Positions 31,401-33,215 of a stretch of DNA of 33,215 bases are shown piece by piece; position 1 is the first letter of the stretch; every line of letters begins with the position of its first letter. The DNA is taken from the NCBI GenBank assembly GCA_024275795.1, contig JAJRYJ010000097.1, forward strand, positions 1-33,215. The letters run 5' to 3'. The stretch is from Actinomycetes bacterium (lineage in GTDB: Bacteria; Actinomycetota; Thermoleophilia; BMS3ABIN01). The translations under genes were made by a program, and so were the position numbers. Under the pieces are notes generated by a model. That model was not told the DNA's origin and did no database searches. It saw nothing but the letters and a program-made list of their open reading frames with translations.

Positions 31401-32356
31401 TCATAGTGAACTGAATATCAGCGCTATAGACATCACCACGAACAGGGCCGCCACGAAGTACTCCAGGATGGATACCCTCAGCCGGGCGGCGATATACGGT
31501 GCTACCTGACCGCCGGAACGGTCATGGCGATGATGTTCCAGGGAGTTGCCGTCCCCTCGATGCTGGAGCCGGCCAGATGCACCGATGAGGCTACGATGGC
31601 CGTCATCGCCACCACCATGTGGCTGGTGCCGATGGCTACGCGGATGGGTATCTCGGTGATGAGCATGCTCACGATGCCCAGCTCGCCGATGCCGAAACCG
31701 GCTACGCCCTGGAAGAAGCCTCCGGCGCTATAGCCGAAAAAGCGGGTGCGATAGCCACAGCAGCAATAATAGTATTTGTTACCCCCGCGGTCCGTGAACT
31801 CCACGTTCGTCGTGTGATGGGGATGATGTTGATCGATAAAACGGTTCTGGATGCTTTCTATCTTGGCTTTCACCCTCTCCCGGCTGAGCATCAGGTAGAC
31901 CGCCCCCAACAGGGCCAAAGCCACCATAATACGGAATACGTGTACAGGCACTACAAATGAGAGCAGAGCGCCGGACACTACGAAAGGCACCGCACCCAGA
32001 ACCGCATACATTCCTATCTTCCTGTCGACCAGTCCGAAGCGGATGAACGCCAGCGCCGAGCTGGATAGTCCGAAGGACTCGGTTATCAGGCCCAGCTTGA
32101 CGGTCTGTTCCGGCGACAACTCATCGGCGAAGATGGGAAACACCAGTACGAAGAACGGTACGAAAAGGGCGGCGCCGCTGATACCTACAGTGTTGACTAC
32201 CGTAGCGATGACCAGTGCCGTGGGAAACATCCACCAGTACTTCAGCCAATAAGCGGAATCGTTGCCGGCGGAATATACCAATGCGACCAGAAACAAGGGT
32301 ATGACCGACAGCACCAGTATCTGTTCGCGTTCGATGATTTTGTTTCCCAGGCTCAA
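31401..32356 (-). pseudogene. TauE/SafE-family permease interrupted by a frameshift
   Basis: The ORF at 31502-32356 encodes a TauE/SafE-type permease of about eight membrane segments (GLSSSALAFIRFGLVD, GFGIGELGIVSMLI) but stops abruptly after WNIIAMTVPAVR. In another frame the family C-terminus continues (GQVAPYIAARLRVSILEYF, then VAALFVVMSIALIFSSL) and ends at 31401. About three residues (VIG-like) seem missing at the join, consistent with a 10-base deletion or a one-base error. A cytoplasmic or periplasmic loop contains HHPHH and YYYCCCGY, a possible metal site. The TTG at 32356 has no good Shine-Dalgarno. Substrate (sulfite, sulfonate or sulfur compound) is unknown. Confidence 0.85.
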
Positions 32357-32924
32357 AGGCTGATCCCGTCTGGGTCTGTTTGTGTTTCCCGGCCTCTTTC
32401 ATACCCGTTTTGCGTTATCTTTCCACACAGACCGACCGCCTCCTCCCAAAAAACACCAGGAATCACGACTGTATGTCAATTTCTCCGGTATCCTCCGGCT
32501 TCAGCGGCTCCACGAGGGTCCACGATATTGTTCGATGCATCTTTTTTTCAAAATGATTATCCGGAAGATACTCATCATTTGAACCAGTGATCATGATCAG
32601 TTCGTGTCATTCCTTTCTGTCGGACATCGGATATTCGATGAAGCCCCTTTTCATATGCAGTATCGGGTTGCGCCCCGATTGCCATCCCCGTCGGCCGGCA
32701 GTGCAGTGTGACGGTTCCGCCGCCGGCTAAAAGAGGAGCGGCAACGCGAAGTTGTACCCGGAGGGCGGCGCGCCCCTGGGCGCGCCGCCCCATTTAATGA
32801 GTAATATCCAAACGTATGGTGTAAATGCATCATGATTATTTATTAAAATATCTATATATTAATATGGAAGTAATTGCACTGGATTTGATTTCTTAGACAA
32901 TCTGATGTTCCATATAGGAACCTG
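32357..32924. other. Gene-poor region upstream of the permease
   Basis: I see no convincing gene in these 568 bases. On the minus strand a TTGACA (revcomp of 32474-32479) stands alone without a matching -10. Other features are a perfect 12-bp palindrome TGATCATGATCA at 32588-32599, the GC hairpin at 32763-32790, and an AT-rich tract from about 32800 to 32900 unlike the rest of the window. The two ORFs of the track here have unlikely compositions and are not supported. Confidence 0.6.
32763..32790 (+). terminator. Very stable GC hairpin, possible terminator
   Basis: GGGCGGCGCGCCC and GGGCGCGCCGCCC form a 13-bp perfect stem with a 2-base loop (CT). It is followed by CATTTAATG on the plus strand, a weak T-stretch, so it could be a terminator of the GC-hairpin type common in actinobacteria, or a boundary between transferred and native DNA. 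No gene lies directly upstream on the plus strand. Confidence 0.4.
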
Positions 32925-33050
32925 ATGAAAACCGGGGATGAAGGGATTTGGGCATATAAGCGTTTCATCGATGTCGGCTTGACATGGGATCATGGATCTT
33001 CAACCGGCTTGATGGACGGGCAGAACTCCGCGGAAGCGCCTCTGGAGTGA
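32925..33050 (+). CDS. Possible small protein (41 residues)
   Basis: This ORF, too short for the track, starts at an ATG with AGGAA 5 bases upstream and reads MKTGDEGIWAYKRFIDVG and ends GLMDGQNSAEAPLE. I do not recognise it. It lies in the region between the AT-rich tract and the possible insertion-sequence end and could be a fragment of a decayed gene or chance. There is no independent support beyond the RBS. Confidence 0.2.
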   Translation: MKTGDEGIWAYKRFIDVGLTWDHGSSTGLMDGQNSAEAPLE

Positions 33051-33189
33051 AGCTTCTTCCCTTTCCCCGAAGACGTTGTCAGCAGCAACGCTAAATTTCC
33101 CTAAAACAGGAAAATAAAATGTCCCCCAGGGTGAGCGATTCGATATCCTTCGGTCTCAAAGACTCGCCATCTTTGACCAGGAGGAATCG

Positions 33190-33215
33190 ATGCTCACCAA
33201 GGAGGACTACATGGA
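33190..33215 (+). CDS. Start of a possible IS21-type transposase (IstA), runs off window
   Basis: An ATG at 33190 with GGAGGAATCG directly upstream opens a frame reading MLTKEDYM to the window end. Several IS21-family IstA transposases begin with MLTKE/D-type sequences, and the upstream DNA (ATGTCCCCCAGGGTGAGCGATTCG at about 33119-33142) would be the place for the left end of such an element. Eight residues are too few to be sure, and any other protein could start this way. The frame and RBS are clear; the family is a guess. Confidence 0.42.

Noticed and set aside
1-33215. tRNA or rRNA genes
   Set aside because: No cloverleaf with a GGTTCGAATCC-type arm and no rRNA-like conserved segment was seen on either strand by eye.

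Overview
The window is about 33 kb of GC-rich bacterial chromosome with densely packed, mostly overlapping genes. It most resembles a deep-branching member of the Actinomycetota, in the general neighbourhood of Thermoleophilia, Rubrobacteria or related uncultured lineages. That reading rests on a GarA-like FHA protein next to an FtsR-like MerR regulator, a small RsiG-like protein, the MurT-GatD lipid II amidation pair, an exclusively MEP isoprenoid pathway, and promoters that appear to start leaderless mRNAs. The genus cannot be told from the sequence.

Layout. (1) 1-1991, minus strand: panC-panD-yjbQ-hexulose-phosphate-synthase-like, tightly coupled. (2) 2115-6404, plus strand: an fmdB-like zinc ribbon, a family 4 uracil-DNA glycosylase, and the t6A tRNA-modification genes tsaE-tsaB-rimI-tsaD, then a phosphoribosyltransferase. 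(3) 6566-8083: a small unknown protein facing a conserved membrane protein and a CoA-binding protein. (4) 8130-17795: the translation and envelope superoperon rpsB-tsf-pyrH-frr-uppS-cdsA-dxr-rseP-ispG-proS, with an internal promoter before dxr. (5) 17851-19068: a promoter, an attenuator-like or sRNA-like leader, and an exported monohaem cytochrome c with a recently duplicated acidic repeat, closed by a strong terminator. (6) 19060-22443: murT-gatD, divergent from an RlpA-type coiled-coil cell-wall protein. (7) 22484-26071: a regulatory locus in which rsiG-like, a small unknown gene, garA-like, ftsR-like and apt run leftward from a near-consensus promoter, while mglB-mglA run rightward from the same 170-bp intergenic region. 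(8) 26052-31260, minus strand: PHP phosphoesterase, a nucleotidyltransferase/phosphomannomutase-like fusion, CDP-alcohol phosphatidyltransferase, a penicillin-recognising lipoprotein and a rhodanese. (9) 31401-33215: a frameshifted TauE/SafE permease, about 0.8 kb of gene-poor and partly AT-rich DNA, and the first codons of what may be an IS21-type transposase.

Functionally most of the window is housekeeping: translation, undecaprenyl phosphate and phospholipid precursor supply, tRNA t6A, coenzyme A, and lipid II amidation. The accessory interest lies in region 7, where a probable c-di-GMP-responsive anti-sigma relative, a probable Ser/Thr-kinase-switched FHA protein, a cell-division regulator and a Ras-like polarity GTPase pair share one divergent control region. 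Also of interest are the leader and repeat of region 5, the leaderless promoters at fmdB and dxr, a putative sliding-clamp-binding tail on the uracil-DNA glycosylase, and the broken permease close to a possible insertion sequence.
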